A stretch of 64,000 nucleotides of DNA from Martensiomyces pterosporus (lineage: Eukaryota > Kickxellomycota > Kickxellomycetes > Kickxellales > Kickxellaceae), in the NCBI GenBank assembly GCA_025201845.1, contig MU603995.1, positions 7,739 through 71,738 of the forward strand, written 5' to 3'. Positions 49,084 to 59,324 of the stretch are shown piece by piece. The first letter of the stretch is position 1, and every line of letters starts with the position of its first letter. The translations under genes were made by a program, and so were the position numbers. Under the pieces are notes generated by a model. The model had not been told where the DNA came from. It saw only the letters and a program-made list of their open reading frames with translations, and ran no database searches.

Positions 49084-49484
49084 CTCCAGAGTTGCTTCAA
49101 ATTACAGTGTCTATACGTGAGAGATGGAGTGTTTGCAAGGAAGAGAGAAGCGAAGGCTGAAGAGGCGGAGAATACGCGTGCTGCTGTTTCTGGGCCTCCG
49201 TCTACACAGGTGCCAAGGCGTCCTTGGCAAAGCGCACACGTGGCCTGCCCATCAGCTAATGGCGTCTAACCAGGCGTGGCATTAGCCCAGGCGTTAATCT
49301 CCTGCCGCGCACACAGCTGCAGCGTGTAACTTGGGCAGGCCGTTCAATTGGAATGCAACACGCTCGCTTCTTTTTCCCCTCTTGCTTCAGCTCAATCACA
49401 AAATAAAGGAGAACCACATTAGCCACTCAGTTCTTTATTTGCCACGCTCCACCTGCCTCAGTTCGCGCATTTATCTGTTTTATT
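49084..49484. promoter_or_regulatory. Divergent promoter of SFT2 and POP2
   Basis: 401 bases between two divergent starts. It includes GC-rich stretches and a pyrimidine-rich tract (about 49370-49390) near the POP2 start. No assignable site. Confidence 0.45.
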
Positions 49485-50390
49485 ATGGCGGACGCTAGCG
49501 GGTCGTTCATTATCCGAGATGTGTGGGAAAGCAATTTGGAGGAGGAGTTTGCGGCGATTCGCAAGCTCATACACCAGTACCCGTACGTGGCAATGGACAC
49601 AGAGTTCCCGGGCGTAGTGGCACGGCCAATTGGGAGCTTTAGCTCGACGTCAGACTACCATTACCAGCTCCTGCGCTGCAACGTCGACATCCTCAACATC
49701 ATCCAGCTGGGCATCACCCTGATGGACGAGAGCGGCAACCCGCCTCCGGGGGTGTGCTCGTGGCAGTTCAACTTCAAATTCAGCCTGACGAATGACATGT
49801 ACGCACAAGAGTCCATCGACTTGCTGACAAAGTCGGGCATTGATTTCCTGAAGAACGAGGAGTTTGGCATCGACGCCCTGCACTTTGGCGAGCTCTTGAC
49901 GGACTCGGGCATGGTTCTGTTCAAGCAAGTCAAGTGGGTGTCGTTCCACAGCGGATACGACTTTGGATACCTGCTGAAGCTCCTCACGTGCAACTCGCTG
50001 CCCGAGGATGAGGACGGGTTCTTTGAAATCCTGCACACGTTCTTCCCAGGCATCTACGACATAAAGTACATGATGAGGAGCTGTCGGACGCTCAAGGGAG
50101 GACTGCAGGATGTGGCGGACGACTTGGAGGTGCCCAGGATAGGTCCCCAGCACCAAGCGGGCTCAGACAGTCTGCTGACCGCAATGACGTTTTTCAAGCT
50201 GCGCGAAAAGTACTTTGAGGACTGCATCGAGGAGCCAAAGTATCTGGGCCATCTGTTTGGGCTGGGGTCAAACACATTCCAATCGTCGTCACAGGCAGCC
50301 AACGCTGCAGCTACTGCTGGCAGCACAGCGCCGGCCAATGCTTCCTCTGCTGCCTCTACTGCTACTGCCACCGCGACTATTGCTGCATAG
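49485..50390 (+). CDS. POP2: POP2/CAF1 poly(A) deadenylase (CNOT7/8)
   Basis: 301 aa, single exon, ATG at 49485. 3'-5' exoribonuclease of the Ccr4-Not complex that shortens poly(A) tails. The DEDD active site is complete: VAMDTEFPG (Asp and Glu), FHSGYDFGYLLK (Asp), and HQAGSDSLLT (His-Asp). The N-terminal VWESNLEEEFAAIRKLI and NIIQLGITL blocks are the usual CAF1 landmarks. Beyond the core, a short Ala/Thr/Ser-rich tail (about 40 aa) adds to the roughly 260-residue catalytic domain. The Caf120-like gene at 7.6-11.3 kb may belong to the same pathway, but they are 38 kb apart. Confidence 0.97.
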   Translation: MADASGSFIIRDVWESNLEEEFAAIRKLIHQYPYVAMDTEFPGVVARPIGSFSSTSDYHYQLLRCNVDILNIIQLGITLMDESGNPPPGVCSWQFNFKFSLTNDMYAQESIDLLTKSGIDFLKNEEFGIDALHFGELLTDSGMVLFKQVKWVSFHSGYDFGYLLKLLTCNSLPEDEDGFFEILHTFFPGIYDIKYMMRSCRTLKGGLQDVADDLEVPRIGPQHQAGSDSLLTAMTFFKLREKYFEDCIEEPKYLGHLFGLGSNTFQSSSQAANAAATAGSTAPANASSAASTATATATIAA

Positions 50391-50625
50391 ACGGTATCCA
50401 TGTGTTGTTTAGCCCGCCTCTTTATATTATTTCTGTGTGCTTCTGCCAAGCTCCCCATTACCACTCTCGCCTTCTTTCGGTCCAAATCCATCTCGTGCTT
50501 GTCCAAGAAATGGTGCTGATTGATGGGCACTGCAAGGCTACAAGTGCCAAATGTGGAGAGGACGAGGGAATGTAAGCAAAGGAAGCGAATCTAAAGATTA
50601 GGAAAGCATAATGCCAGAGCGGCCA

Positions 50626-51768
50626 TTAGACCACCTTGACGTTAAACTTTCTGTTGTCGCCATGCATCTCGTTCATCTGAATGCCCTCGGCGTCGTCCTG
50701 GCGAGCGATAGGCAGGGTCTCCTCGGAGCGAGCAGACGGCGAGTCCGCGCCGCTAGGTCCGGCGCTGCCAGATGGCGCTGGTTTCTTGGGGGCATTGCCG
50801 TACTTGCCATACATGTAAGTGGCGTAAATGACCAGCGCAGTGCCGGCAATGAAGGAGCCAGTGATGTGGAAATCAAAGATCCACACAGAAGCCAGGCACG
50901 AGAGGATGATCGAGATGCTGGTGGCGAACCCCTTGAGGATGTTGTCGGCGTACTTGACCACAACGGCCACAATAAGACCGCCAACAGCCTGGCAGGCAAT
51001 GGCACCAATGGTCCACCCAGTGTATCCGTAGAAGAACCCGTTTTCTCTGACGCCCTGGCCGTCGACAACGAGGACGCCAAAGAGCGCAGGGATGGTCGAG
51101 AACAGCGACAGCTGGACGTTGCGCGTCCACACGGACTTGCGCGAGCCCTTGAGCACCTTTTCAAAGTAAACACCCGCAAGGCCCGAGAGGATGCAGGCGA
51201 CCATAACAGTCAGCAGACCCATCAGCCTGGTCGACGCAGCAGCAGAGGCGGCGGCGGCGGTAGCTGAGGCAGCTGCGTCTTGGCCACTGGGCAGCTGCAC
51301 AAGGATGACGCCAATGGTGAGGGCGAACAGCGAGATCCAGCGCATCATCCCTAGGGCAGTGCCAAGCAGAATGACTGAGCACAAGGCGGTGGTCAGGATC
51401 TTGAGCTGGTATGTGACCTGGAAAGTAGCAGCATCCAGCAGGGAAACGGCCACGTACTGCAGGTTGTTTTGGATGGTGTAGAGGCCGGCTGGGATAAGCA
51501 TCTTCCAGCTGTCGCCTCCCAGAATATCGGTGTACACGCGTCTTGGCTCAAAGCGACCGTCGTTCTCTCTGATACTCTCCTTGGCCGAGATGAACAGGCA
51601 TACGCAGAATTTGGTCAGCTCGCTGAGGAGCACAGCTGTGGATGTGTAGTAGCGCACGTCGCTGACTACGCGCGAGTACCGCATAACCAGCACAAGCATG
51701 CTGTTCTGCACTGTCAGAATCACCAGCGATATGTACTTGAGCGGAATACCAAAGAACTCGGGCGCCAT
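50626..51768 (-). CDS. Nucleotide-sugar (UDP-galactose/UDP-GlcNAc type) transporter
   Basis: 380 aa, single exon. SLC35A-type antiporter that brings nucleotide sugars into the Golgi or ER lumen in exchange for the monophosphate. Ten hydrophobic segments can be drawn. Family motifs: YISLVILTVQNSMLVLVMRYSR, TSTAVLLSELTKFCVC, YTIQNNLQYVAVSLLDAATFQVTYQLKI, and LAGVYFEKVLKGS, and the closing GSFIAGTALVIYATYMYG. The NNLQYVA and TYQLKILTTA blocks are characteristic of the A2/A3 subgroup. The cytosolic C-terminus is Ala/Pro/Ser-rich. The exact sugar cannot be told from sequence. Confidence 0.93.
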   Translation of the reverse strand: MAPEFFGIPLKYISLVILTVQNSMLVLVMRYSRVVSDVRYYTSTAVLLSELTKFCVCLFISAKESIRENDGRFEPRRVYTDILGGDSWKMLIPAGLYTIQNNLQYVAVSLLDAATFQVTYQLKILTTALCSVILLGTALGMMRWISLFALTIGVILVQLPSGQDAAASATAAAASAAASTRLMGLLTVMVACILSGLAGVYFEKVLKGSRKSVWTRNVQLSLFSTIPALFGVLVVDGQGVRENGFFYGYTGWTIGAIACQAVGGLIVAVVVKYADNILKGFATSISIILSCLASVWIFDFHITGSFIAGTALVIYATYMYGKYGNAPKKPAPSGSAGPSGADSPSARSEETLPIARQDDAEGIQMNEMHGDNRKFNVKVV

Positions 51769-52485
51769 TGTGTTTGTTTGCTGTTACTGCTGTTGTTGCC
51801 GTTGCTGTTGCTGCTGCCGCTATAAATCCCCTTCGTGCTGCGTTTTTTGTTTGCGTGTGGGGATGGGGGAAAGGATGGTACGAGAGGGCACTGCTAGGTG
51901 CTTTGGTGCTGCCCAAGGCGGGGAATAGTGTAGTAGACGTAAAAAGAAGAGGCGCTGTTCTACACTGTCGCTCCCACACTACAAAGAAGCTGTATAGAGC
52001 AAAAGAGCGGCGGTGTGCTGTGCTGTGCTGTGCTGTGCTTTGTTCGACAGGTGCCAGAAACTGAATATAAGAGAAAAAGCGCTTAGCGCGAGGTTTGCAG
52101 AGAAAGGAAAGGACAGGCCGTACAGGAAATCAGGCTACCCGCGGCTCCACCAAAAAGGCGGTGCAGTTCTGGGCCCTAGCCGATATTTGCGAGAGAGGAA
52201 AAAATAGCTTTTTGCAGCACAGCCCGCGCAGATCTCTCAACCTCTTCCTAGTCTCTCCGCACACAATCCCCTCACAACCCACATGGACTACCCCTATCCC
52301 CCCACACACCACAGCCCATCCTCTTCAGGGCCACACAATCCCATTATTCCACGCCTGCATGCCATTGGCCCACAGCTACTGGGCGCCTGCGAGCCACTCC
52401 ATGCACACTTTACACGCTCAAGGACAGCTCTTACGCCATATAGGGATCGTGCGCGCCTTGTCTGCCCAGAATCCGAAAGAACGCA
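51769..52485. promoter_or_regulatory. Divergent spacer of sugar transporter and GSKIP-domain genes
   Basis: 717 bases. A GCTGTT/GTTGCT run (51780-51822) sits in the 5' leader of the transporter and a TGTGC repeat lies at 52016-52038. A short plus-strand frame at 52095-52709 is out of frame with the GSKIP gene and has no family resemblance. Confidence 0.4.
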
Positions 52486-52905
52486 ATGAAGATCACCCAG
52501 GAGGATGGCCTGCTGAACGAGTTCTTGATCGAGCTCAGGGAGCACGAGTACGGATTCTTGGAGTTCACGTCGCCTACGGTGACACCCGCATCCGGAAGCA
52601 CGTCCCGGCTCGATGCCCAGCTGCAAGTAGAGTCCACGCTGACGCTGATCGAGGGAGGCAGAGTCTCGGTTGCTCTGGACACATCCGGATACACCGTCCA
52701 GGGCATTGATTCTGTCGATGCAGAGAAGAGGCAGGCAAGCGTGGGTGGGCAGCATGTCGGCACAACATTCGAGTCGCTGACCGCGCTGCTGTCCACGCTA
52801 AGCCCAAAGTTCAACGAAAAGATGCACGACAAACTGTGCGCCAAGCTCCAGGCGCTGGCAGATGCGCAGACAAAAGACCGCTTTGGCGGCACAGAGGCTC
52901 TCTGA
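52486..52905 (+). CDS. GSKIP-domain protein
   Basis: 139 aa, single exon. The region from about residue 50 onward follows the GSKIP domain pattern: VESTLTLIEGGRVSVALDTSGYTVQGID, then TTFESLTALLSTLSPKFNEKMHDKLCAKLQALA, where the TLSPxF...L.xxLxxL helix is the hallmark. In animals GSKIP binds GSK3 and PKA; the domain also occurs in the N-terminal part of the CLU/Clu1 family. Here it is a stand-alone protein with an N-terminal amphipathic helix (LLNEFLIELREHEYGFLEF). The biochemical role in fungi is not established from the sequence. Confidence 0.72.
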   Translation: MKITQEDGLLNEFLIELREHEYGFLEFTSPTVTPASGSTSRLDAQLQVESTLTLIEGGRVSVALDTSGYTVQGIDSVDAEKRQASVGGQHVGTTFESLTALLSTLSPKFNEKMHDKLCAKLQALADAQTKDRFGGTEAL

Positions 52906-53449
52906 CACATAGAACCAATGCCTAGCTAGCCGCGTCTTTCTCTTGCCTGCGCGGGTCTATGCAATTAGGGATCAGTGACTGCAGATCCTAGCTTCCCAGC
53001 GCCGCGCGGCGCGGGTCCCAGACCACGCCTAGCTCAGAGAGAGGCGCGCAAAGCGCCATCCAAGCCAAAGCAGCACCAGCTCACGAAGCACAACATTCTC
53101 TCAGTGGCTGCAGCAGAGCCACACGAGGGGGAGGGCGTGGGCGGAGCGGAACACCAGCGACGCCTAAGGGGGAGCCATTCAGCACTCCCCCATCAAAAAT
53201 CAAGTGACCAATCCGCTTGTACAGCCTCTGAAATTTCTTTTCTCTTTTCTTCTCCCGTCATTCCACAAATTTAATACTTGCTCATACCTTTTTCTTTCTT
53301 CACTATTCCTCTTTAGTATCTTTTTTAGAAGAAAAGACAAAAGCAAGAAAGCGCGCCACAGTCAAAGACTAGCTCCAGCTTCCTCAGCAAATCTAACAAC
53401 CAATCTCTCTATATTTCCTTTTTATTGCTCTTATTGTTTGCGCTGCTTC
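52906..53449. other. Spacer between GSKIP-domain and BZW genes
   Basis: 544 bases, the second half AT-rich with pyrimidine tracts. It should contain the BZW/5MP promoter and 5' leader. No gene seen. Confidence 0.4.
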
Positions 53450-55051
53450 ATGAGTACTCAAGTCTCCAACGAAAAGCCCACTTTGAATGGTGTTAGGATC
53501 CGTGCCCGCAAAGTAAGTCTACACATGGCTCTGTCCGTGGCCATTTCAGCTGGATGAGAGCAAGCAGCCAGCAATGGTTGTTTCTGACGCAGCAGCAGCC
53601 ACCCAAGACTAACACCCCTGCTACTACGCCTGTTTCTATTGCAATCTACCTTAGCGTGACGCAAAGGCTAATGCCAAGTATGAGCCTGAAGGTAAGAAAC
53701 CTCAACTGAAATCCAAGTCCGGTTCGCATGCTGGCGGCACTTGAAGAAGCAGCGCAAGACACGCCAAAGACACGCAGCACACATGCTAACCACACATATG
53801 CTACTCGCTTTTGCGCTCGCCTGGCCCCTAGACTTCAGGGATAATATTTTCCAGGTAATTGAAGGCATCGAGCCCACCGACTTTTCCAAGATCTCTAGCG
53901 CCCTTGACACCGCTGGCAACAGTCTCGACTACCGCCGCTACGGAGACACATTTTTCGAAATCCTTGTGACCGGAGGAATCATCGCACCAGGAGGCATCAT
54001 TGAGGATGACGAGGAGTACGGCAAGCTGCCATTCAGCCTTTTCGTTCTTGCTCAGGGCGACGACATGCTCTCGGGCGCTCAGGACTGGGCCAAGCTGATC
54101 TCGCGCCTGACCCGCAGGTACAAGTACCTCGAGCGCATTTTCGCCGAGTCTTCCAAGCACATTTTGGAGAACATCCACCGCTACTCCGAGGAGGACAACA
54201 GGAGGCTGTCCACCGGGCTCGGAGTCCTGGCATCCATTGGCTTCCTGCCCATGGACCCCCTGAAGGTTCTGCAGAAGGACCATTTGGTCAAGGATGGCCT
54301 GGCCCTGAGGTTCATCACCGATCTTCTGCGTGTCTACCTGAAGGACCACACTTCGAAGCAGCTGCACAACGCCCTGGTTGCTGCCAAGATCCCCTACCTG
54401 ATCGAGTTCTTCCCGCCCAACAAGCGCGACGACGACTGCTTTGCCCGCCACTTTGAGGCTGAGGACATGCCCGAGCTCATCGAGCTCCACCTCGCCTCCC
54501 AGGCCAATGCCAGCCGCAGCGAGTTTGCCGCAGCGATCGAGCGCATCCTGCGCACAGCCAAGGCTAACGACGAGGACGAGGATGAAGACGACATTCTTGC
54601 CGTAAACACCGAGATGGCCAGGGCTGCCAAGCAAGCCATGAAGACCAACGGGTGGTCCGAGGACGAAGCCGTTGTTCTCGTTTGGGACGGCATTCTGGGC
54701 GCCGTCGACTGGGCCATGAAATCCGAGCAAGTCGAGATCCAGGCCCTCAACCAGGTCAAGCGCTACTCGCCCGTGCTGGAGGTCCTCACCACCACGCCCA
54801 AGTCCGAGATCAAGCTCCTGCAGCACGTCCAGCTCTACATTTACGAGGACGCCAAGCTGATGAAGTACTTTAGCCGCATCATCCAGCAGCTTTACCAGGA
54901 CGATGTTCTCTCTGACTCGGCCATCCTCTTCTGGGCAAAGAAGGGAGTCAAGCCTCAGGGCAAGGCTGTTTTCCTCAAGCAGACTGAGCGCCTCATCAAG
55001 TTCCTTGAGGAGGAGGGCGAGGACGACGACTCGGACGAGGACTCGGAGTAG
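53450..55051 (+). CDS. BZW1: eIF5-mimic protein (BZW1/2, 5MP) with W2 domain
   Basis: Three exons: 53450-53512, 53655-53691, 53832-55051. Total 1320 bases, 439 aa; animals have about 419. The N-terminus NEKPTLNGVRIRARK plus RDAKANAKYEPE matches the 5MP start. Then come DTAGNSLDYRRYGDTFFEILVTGG, LTRRYKYLERIF and the C-terminal W2 domain with the acidic aromatic boxes (AILFWAKKG, FLKQTERLIKFLEEE). 5MP competes with eIF5 for eIF2 and modulates start-codon selection in the cytoplasm. The short first exon ends exactly at the ARK residues, and the 37-base second exon is typical of short-exon genes here. Ribosomal protein genes lie downstream. Confidence 0.95.
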
Positions 55052-55531
55052 CATGCTCAAAGCAGCACTGCCGCTTTGAAGGATACGACTGGCGCAAACA
55101 CCCACCCCCAAGCAGCCCTCTGCTCTCTGGCCAGCACCCCCTCTACCTTTCTCGCTCATCCCAGCTACGATTTAACATACTCCTCCTACTCCAATAAACC
55201 ATGCTGCCTGGGCTACTTGCGAAGCAATGTCTCACACGTGACTATTCTGGCCCCATCACTGCTGATAAGCTGGCTTCCGGCTGTTTGCAGGCAAGGCGTG
55301 TCTAGCGAAGCTGATCGCAGGCACAAGGATCTTTTAGTGCTTCTCCGCCTGGCTGACGCTTTGCCCCTGCCTCCTTTTCTCCTTTACGCTTCTTCTGTTT
55401 TGCATTCGCAATTTGCTTGAAATCAAAGCAAGCAGCAGCGCTCCTCGGCTAGACGACGTGTGTTTTGGTGGCATAGACGAACACTCCTTTTATATCACGA
55501 TAAACAGCTTCCTGCCTGCTTAAAGCCTAGC
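55052..55531. other. Spacer between BZW and PTC7 genes
   Basis: 480 bases with no feature beyond a pyrimidine-rich stretch (55365-55400) ahead of PTC7. Tentatively contains the PTC7 promoter. Confidence 0.4.
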
Positions 55532-56761
55532 ATGACAGCGGGAATCAGAAATGCGCTGGGGCCCAGGTTCCAAGCGATATTGGCGTCTGCGTGGATTTCG
55601 AAGCGCGCCGCGTCCAAATACGTCCAAGAGTACGTCAAGCTTATTCAGGACGAGAGCAAGAGCAAGAGCATCGGCGAGCGCGAGCCCATAGCCTTTGCAC
55701 CGCCCATCCAGGTCCAGGTGCTTGATATCAGCGAGGGAGCCCCCTATGAGGCTCTGGATGCCATTAACGGCGGCGAGGACTCGCTGTTCCACGCGCGCAC
55801 CAAGCAAAACCTGGTTTATGGCGTTGCTGATGGCGTCGGTGGGTGGAACGAATCAGGAATCGACCCATCGGTGTTCAGTCGCTCGCTGACGGCCTATTCG
55901 ACTGACGCTGCTCAGCACAGCTTCCTCCTGCACGACTCGGATGAGGCTGACCCGAAGGACATCATGCGCAGGGCGTTTGCTGGAATGAGACACGACGGCA
56001 TTCCGGCGTATGGGAGCAGCACGGAGCTTATCATGAGCCTCTCGTTGGCGTCAGGCAAGCTCCGCACAGCGCAGTTGGGCGACTCCACCTACATCGTGCT
56101 GGACGGCAAGCAAAAGGCAAAATTCGTCTCGGCTGAGCAGCAGCACCGGTTTAATATGCCATATCAGCTCACCATCCCGCCCACTGGCGACGGCCCGCCG
56201 CCTCTGCCCAAATCCGGCGAGAACGAGGACGGCGAGGACAGTGCCCAGTTCTTCCGCCCGCGACCACCGGGCCCTAGCGGCAGCCCCGAGGCACAGGACG
56301 CAAGGAAGCAGATAGAGAGCGACGACTTTGTGGATCTGACTGCAGTTGGGTTTGATACGCCCAATGATGCGCGCGAGGACTCGCATAGCCTCAGCCATAA
56401 CGACGTTGTGGTTGCCGCTACCGATGGCCTGTTTGACAACGTGCATGTCGAGGAGGTCGAGAAGCTCGCTGAGCGGTTCATGGATGCCATCGAGAAGATC
56501 AAGGGGCTCAAGTCAAAGGTCTCTGGCCGTCCTGCTGCCGCCGACCTCTTTGGCGGTCTGGCTTACAGCGTGGCTGCTCAAGCCGTGGCCAACTACATCC
56601 AGCACGATCTGCGCTCGCCATTTGCGGAGCGCGCCAAGCTGGCCGGCTACAGCTTCGCTGGCGGCAAGCCCGACGACGTTACTGTGATGATCGCGTGGAT
56701 ACGCGATACCGCAAAGGTCCAAGCCGAGGCCCGGATCCAGGAAATGAACGCCAAGCTTTAG
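55532..56761 (+). CDS. PTC7: PTC7-type mitochondrial PP2C phosphatase
   Basis: 409 aa from the ATG at 55532. PP2C-fold phosphatase with metal-binding motifs: YGVADGVGGWNESGIDPS, GSSTELIMSLS, TAQLGDSTYIVL, ATDGLFDNV and the closing GGKPDDVTVMIAW. These mark the PPTC7/Ptc7 branch. The N-terminal basic segment (RNALGPRFQAILASAWISKRAASK) resembles a mitochondrial presequence. In yeast Ptc7 acts on coenzyme Q synthesis factors and regulates mitophagy. A Pro/Gly-rich insert (PPTGDGPPPLPKSGENEDGE, and following) interrupts the domain. 3' end: AATAAA at 56859. Convergent with eL39. Confidence 0.93.
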   Translation: MTAGIRNALGPRFQAILASAWISKRAASKYVQEYVKLIQDESKSKSIGEREPIAFAPPIQVQVLDISEGAPYEALDAINGGEDSLFHARTKQNLVYGVADGVGGWNESGIDPSVFSRSLTAYSTDAAQHSFLLHDSDEADPKDIMRRAFAGMRHDGIPAYGSSTELIMSLSLASGKLRTAQLGDSTYIVLDGKQKAKFVSAEQQHRFNMPYQLTIPPTGDGPPPLPKSGENEDGEDSAQFFRPRPPGPSGSPEAQDARKQIESDDFVDLTAVGFDTPNDAREDSHSLSHNDVVVAATDGLFDNVHVEEVEKLAERFMDAIEKIKGLKSKVSGRPAAADLFGGLAYSVAAQAVANYIQHDLRSPFAERAKLAGYSFAGGKPDDVTVMIAWIRDTAKVQAEARIQEMNAKL

Positions 56762-56858
56762 ACCCCCCACATGCCTGCTCCATTCACAGCAAACGAAAAA
56801 AAAAAAAATTCCCCCCGGGCACAGCACCATCTGGCATGCATACCACTCGCAAGGTTTG

Positions 56859-56864
56859 AATAAA
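56859..56864 (+). terminator. Probable poly(A) signal of PTC7
   Basis: AATAAA 98 bases past the PTC7 stop, in the convergent spacer with eL39. Confidence 0.45.
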
Positions 56865-56968
56865 TGCGGGCTGTATTTTCCACACAACTAAACGATTTTA
56901 CAACGTAGATAAAATCAGAGACCAGCAGGTGGCCGCAAAATGCGTTTCTGCGCCAAAACAGACTCTGC

Positions 56969-57657
56969 TTAGAGGTTAAGCTTGGTGCGGCGCCAGTGGC
57001 GGCGCTTGGCGTTGTAGCGGATCTTAGTGTCCGACTTGAAACGGAACCAGGTGGGGATGGGGCGGTTCTGCTTCTGCTTCTTGCCCAGAATGCGCTTAAC
57101 GCGGAAGGTCTTGTTGGAAGGCTACAGTGGTGCAAAACAGGGAGTAGAGATGCAGGCGCTGGGCAAATTGCTGTGGTTTTAGTACTTGCGTATGCCAGTG
57201 CCAAGGTCGCTGCCGCTGCTGCGCCGGTCGCAGCGCAAAAGCATGCCCTGTTTTGTTTATGCGAGCTAGGTGGTGGCGAGGGATTGCGCTGTGGATTTGG
57301 AGCTCCTGCTGCTGCGATTCAGCATTCGCGCAGTTCGCCGCCTACTTGCTCGGTCTGAGCTCCGTCGCCGAGAAAGCGCCAGCTACGGTCTTATTTCAGC
57401 GCCTAGCGTGGAAGCAACAGCCCGATAGCAGCTCTCGAGCCGCATTGCGGGATTGGGGCGCGTGGGTCTCTGCGAAATTCGCCAATTTCCCCATTCGCTC
57501 ATTTCGCAAGGGCGGCGAGAAAAGCCCAGCAGTCACCCGTGTTGCATCCACAGAGCTGTATCCAACCGCCGTGCCCGCGCATCCATCCCGACCCAAATCC
57601 ATCGCCACGCATCCAACGCCGCCCACCTGTGCGTTCAGTGTCTGCGATATATACCAT
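56969..57657 (-). CDS. RPL39: 60S ribosomal protein eL39
   Basis: Two exons. Exon 1 is just the ATG (57657-57655), immediately followed by a GTATAT donor. Exon 2 (57121-56969) encodes [40 protein letters not shown] and RRTKLNL. 51 aa, the exact eL39 length. The 533-base intron is long for such a small gene. eL39 lines the ribosomal exit tunnel. The only ACCAT-type (ATG|GT) site between the exon and the divergent neighbour is this one, in an A-rich context; the start is therefore inferred by phase rather than by an overlap with coding sequence. Divergent from eL36, sharing a 326-base promoter. Confidence 0.88.
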
Positions 57658-57983
57658 TTTTGTGTGTCAAACCTTTAGTCCAAGAGTTTAGAAAGAAAGA
57701 TGCCATCCTCTGCGCGCTGTCTCGCAGTGTGTTTTGTTGAAAGTTGCGCCCAGCCCAATATAATCGGCTCTGGCAGTAGGACCGCAAACGCGAGCCGAGC
57801 CGAGCATTTTCGTGCTCTTTCCACAAGGGCTTGGTGGCTCTTCAACACCACTTGGCGCATTTTGCACACGCGTTGAGGCTGGCTTTGCCGCCCAGCCAAA
57901 GAAGAGCAAAACTAAGCGTGTAGCGCCGGACTGGGTGGGATCCTCCTCTTTTCTCACAGTAGCCGAATCTATCGACAGAAAAA
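57658..57983. promoter_or_regulatory. Shared divergent promoter of eL39 and eL36
   Basis: 326 bases between two ribosomal protein starts, both with an A-rich ATGGT start context. The head-to-head layout would allow co-ordinate expression. No known RP-promoter motif can be named with certainty. Confidence 0.5.
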
Positions 57984-58956
57984 ATGGTTGCGACAAAGTC
58001 TGGAATCAAGTATGGCGCCAACGCCGGTTTTGTGACTGCCCGCCGCGAGCTCAAGCAGCGCCCCTCTGACCGCAAGGGTGTAAGTATCGCCGCATCCATT
58101 CGCTAGATGCGCATCCATCGGGACATTTGCCGTTAGTGCGCTTGAAATCGGAGAGCTGGCTGCCCATATTGGAATTCGGAGTGGAATGGCAGCGGAATGC
58201 GCAAAGCTGGGCTATTTGGAGTGGAGTGAATTTGCTGTTTGGAATCGTGGCTATTGCAGCTGGGTCGAATGCCGCAATTTGGAGCGCGAATCTGCTGGGC
58301 TGAGGGGCTATTTCGCACCCTGGTTCTAGCTTGGAGCGGAGCAGCCTGGGTAGAGCACAAGTTTGGCGTCTGCTAGCCAGCGTCGAGTATTGCTTGTGAG
58401 AGGCCCACACGCCGACCTCCTGCTAGCCAGTGCCTGGTAAAACAAGCGCAGCCCACGTATGTCGCAGTCGCAGAGCGCAGCGCCAGCCAACTTAGGAGTG
58501 CGCGTCCTCAGCCTTGGCTGTTTGGTTACCGTCAACAACAGCAGCATAGGCCGGAGCGCATGCAGCGGTGCCTGTTCCCTCCGATTTTATTGGCGTCGCC
58601 AGCTCTCATTTAGGCGCTACTGACCACACCCGTGCTTGTGTGCTAGCAAGGCCCACGATGTATGTGCTCCAAAAGAGCAGGTCTCTATGTCTGATACTAA
58701 TTGGGGCCCAATCTTTCTGACAATGTCCTTTCATTCTGCGTAGTCTGCTCACTCCAAGCACAACACCTTCGTTAAGGACCTGATCCGCGAGGTCGCTGGA
58801 TTCGCTCCCTACGAGCGTCGCATCATGGAGCTCCTCAAGAACTCCCGCGACAAGCGCGCCCGTAAGCTCGGCAAGAAGCGCCTCGGCACCCTCCGCCGCT
58901 CCAAGAAGAAGGTCGATGAGCTCTCCAACATCCTTGCTGCTGCTCGCCGCCACTAA
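57984..58956 (+). CDS. RPL36: 60S ribosomal protein eL36
   Basis: Two exons: 57984-58079 (32 codons) and 58744-58956. 102 aa, usual for the family. Exon 1 begins [20 protein letters not shown]; exon 2 continues [20 protein letters not shown], the signature [20 protein letters not shown] and the tail [17 protein letters not shown]. Donor GTAAGT, acceptor GCGTAG, phase 0. The 664-base intron is among the longest in the window. eL36 lies near the tunnel exit of the large subunit. I looked for C/D box patterns in the intron and found none convincing. Confidence 0.95.
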
Positions 58957-59324
58957 GTAGTAGGGAGGGATTCCTTCACGCTGCTTTATCCCCTTTTTCT
59001 CCAAAGTAGATTTGTACTTCTTTGGCGTTTGCAATCTTGTCACAAGCACCCTTTATTTGGAATTGATGACGTTTTGTGGATACTCTGATTAATGCAGCAC
59101 CATGCTTGTGGCTCCAGAGGGCATACTGGGCGTGCGTGCGTGTGCTGTTTAAACTGGGGCTCATATTTGAGTCTTGAAAGGCTCAACAGCGGAGGTGGAA
59201 GAAGGGAATGAAAACAGGGAAATTCCAGCACAAGCTGTCCAGAAATATACGTGTAGATAGATGCGTTTGAATTGCAGCCTGGGCTGTATGAAGAGCTGCG
59301 TTGGGCACATGTCGCAGCCACAGC
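58957..59324. other. Convergent spacer between eL36 and ARPC4
   Basis: 368 bases holding both 3' ends. A minus-strand AATAAA (plus-strand tttatt at 59052-59057) is far from the ARPC4 stop. Nothing else seen. Confidence 0.4.

Noticed and set aside
53828..55159. 443-aa minus-strand frame opposite BZW/5MP
   Set aside because: Leu/Val-rich mirror of a highly biased coding exon; the plus strand encodes an unmistakable W2-domain protein.
58640..58743. Possible C/D snoRNA at the 3' end of the eL36 intron
   Set aside because: A CTGA is present, but no proper C box (RTGATGA) nor terminal stem was found.
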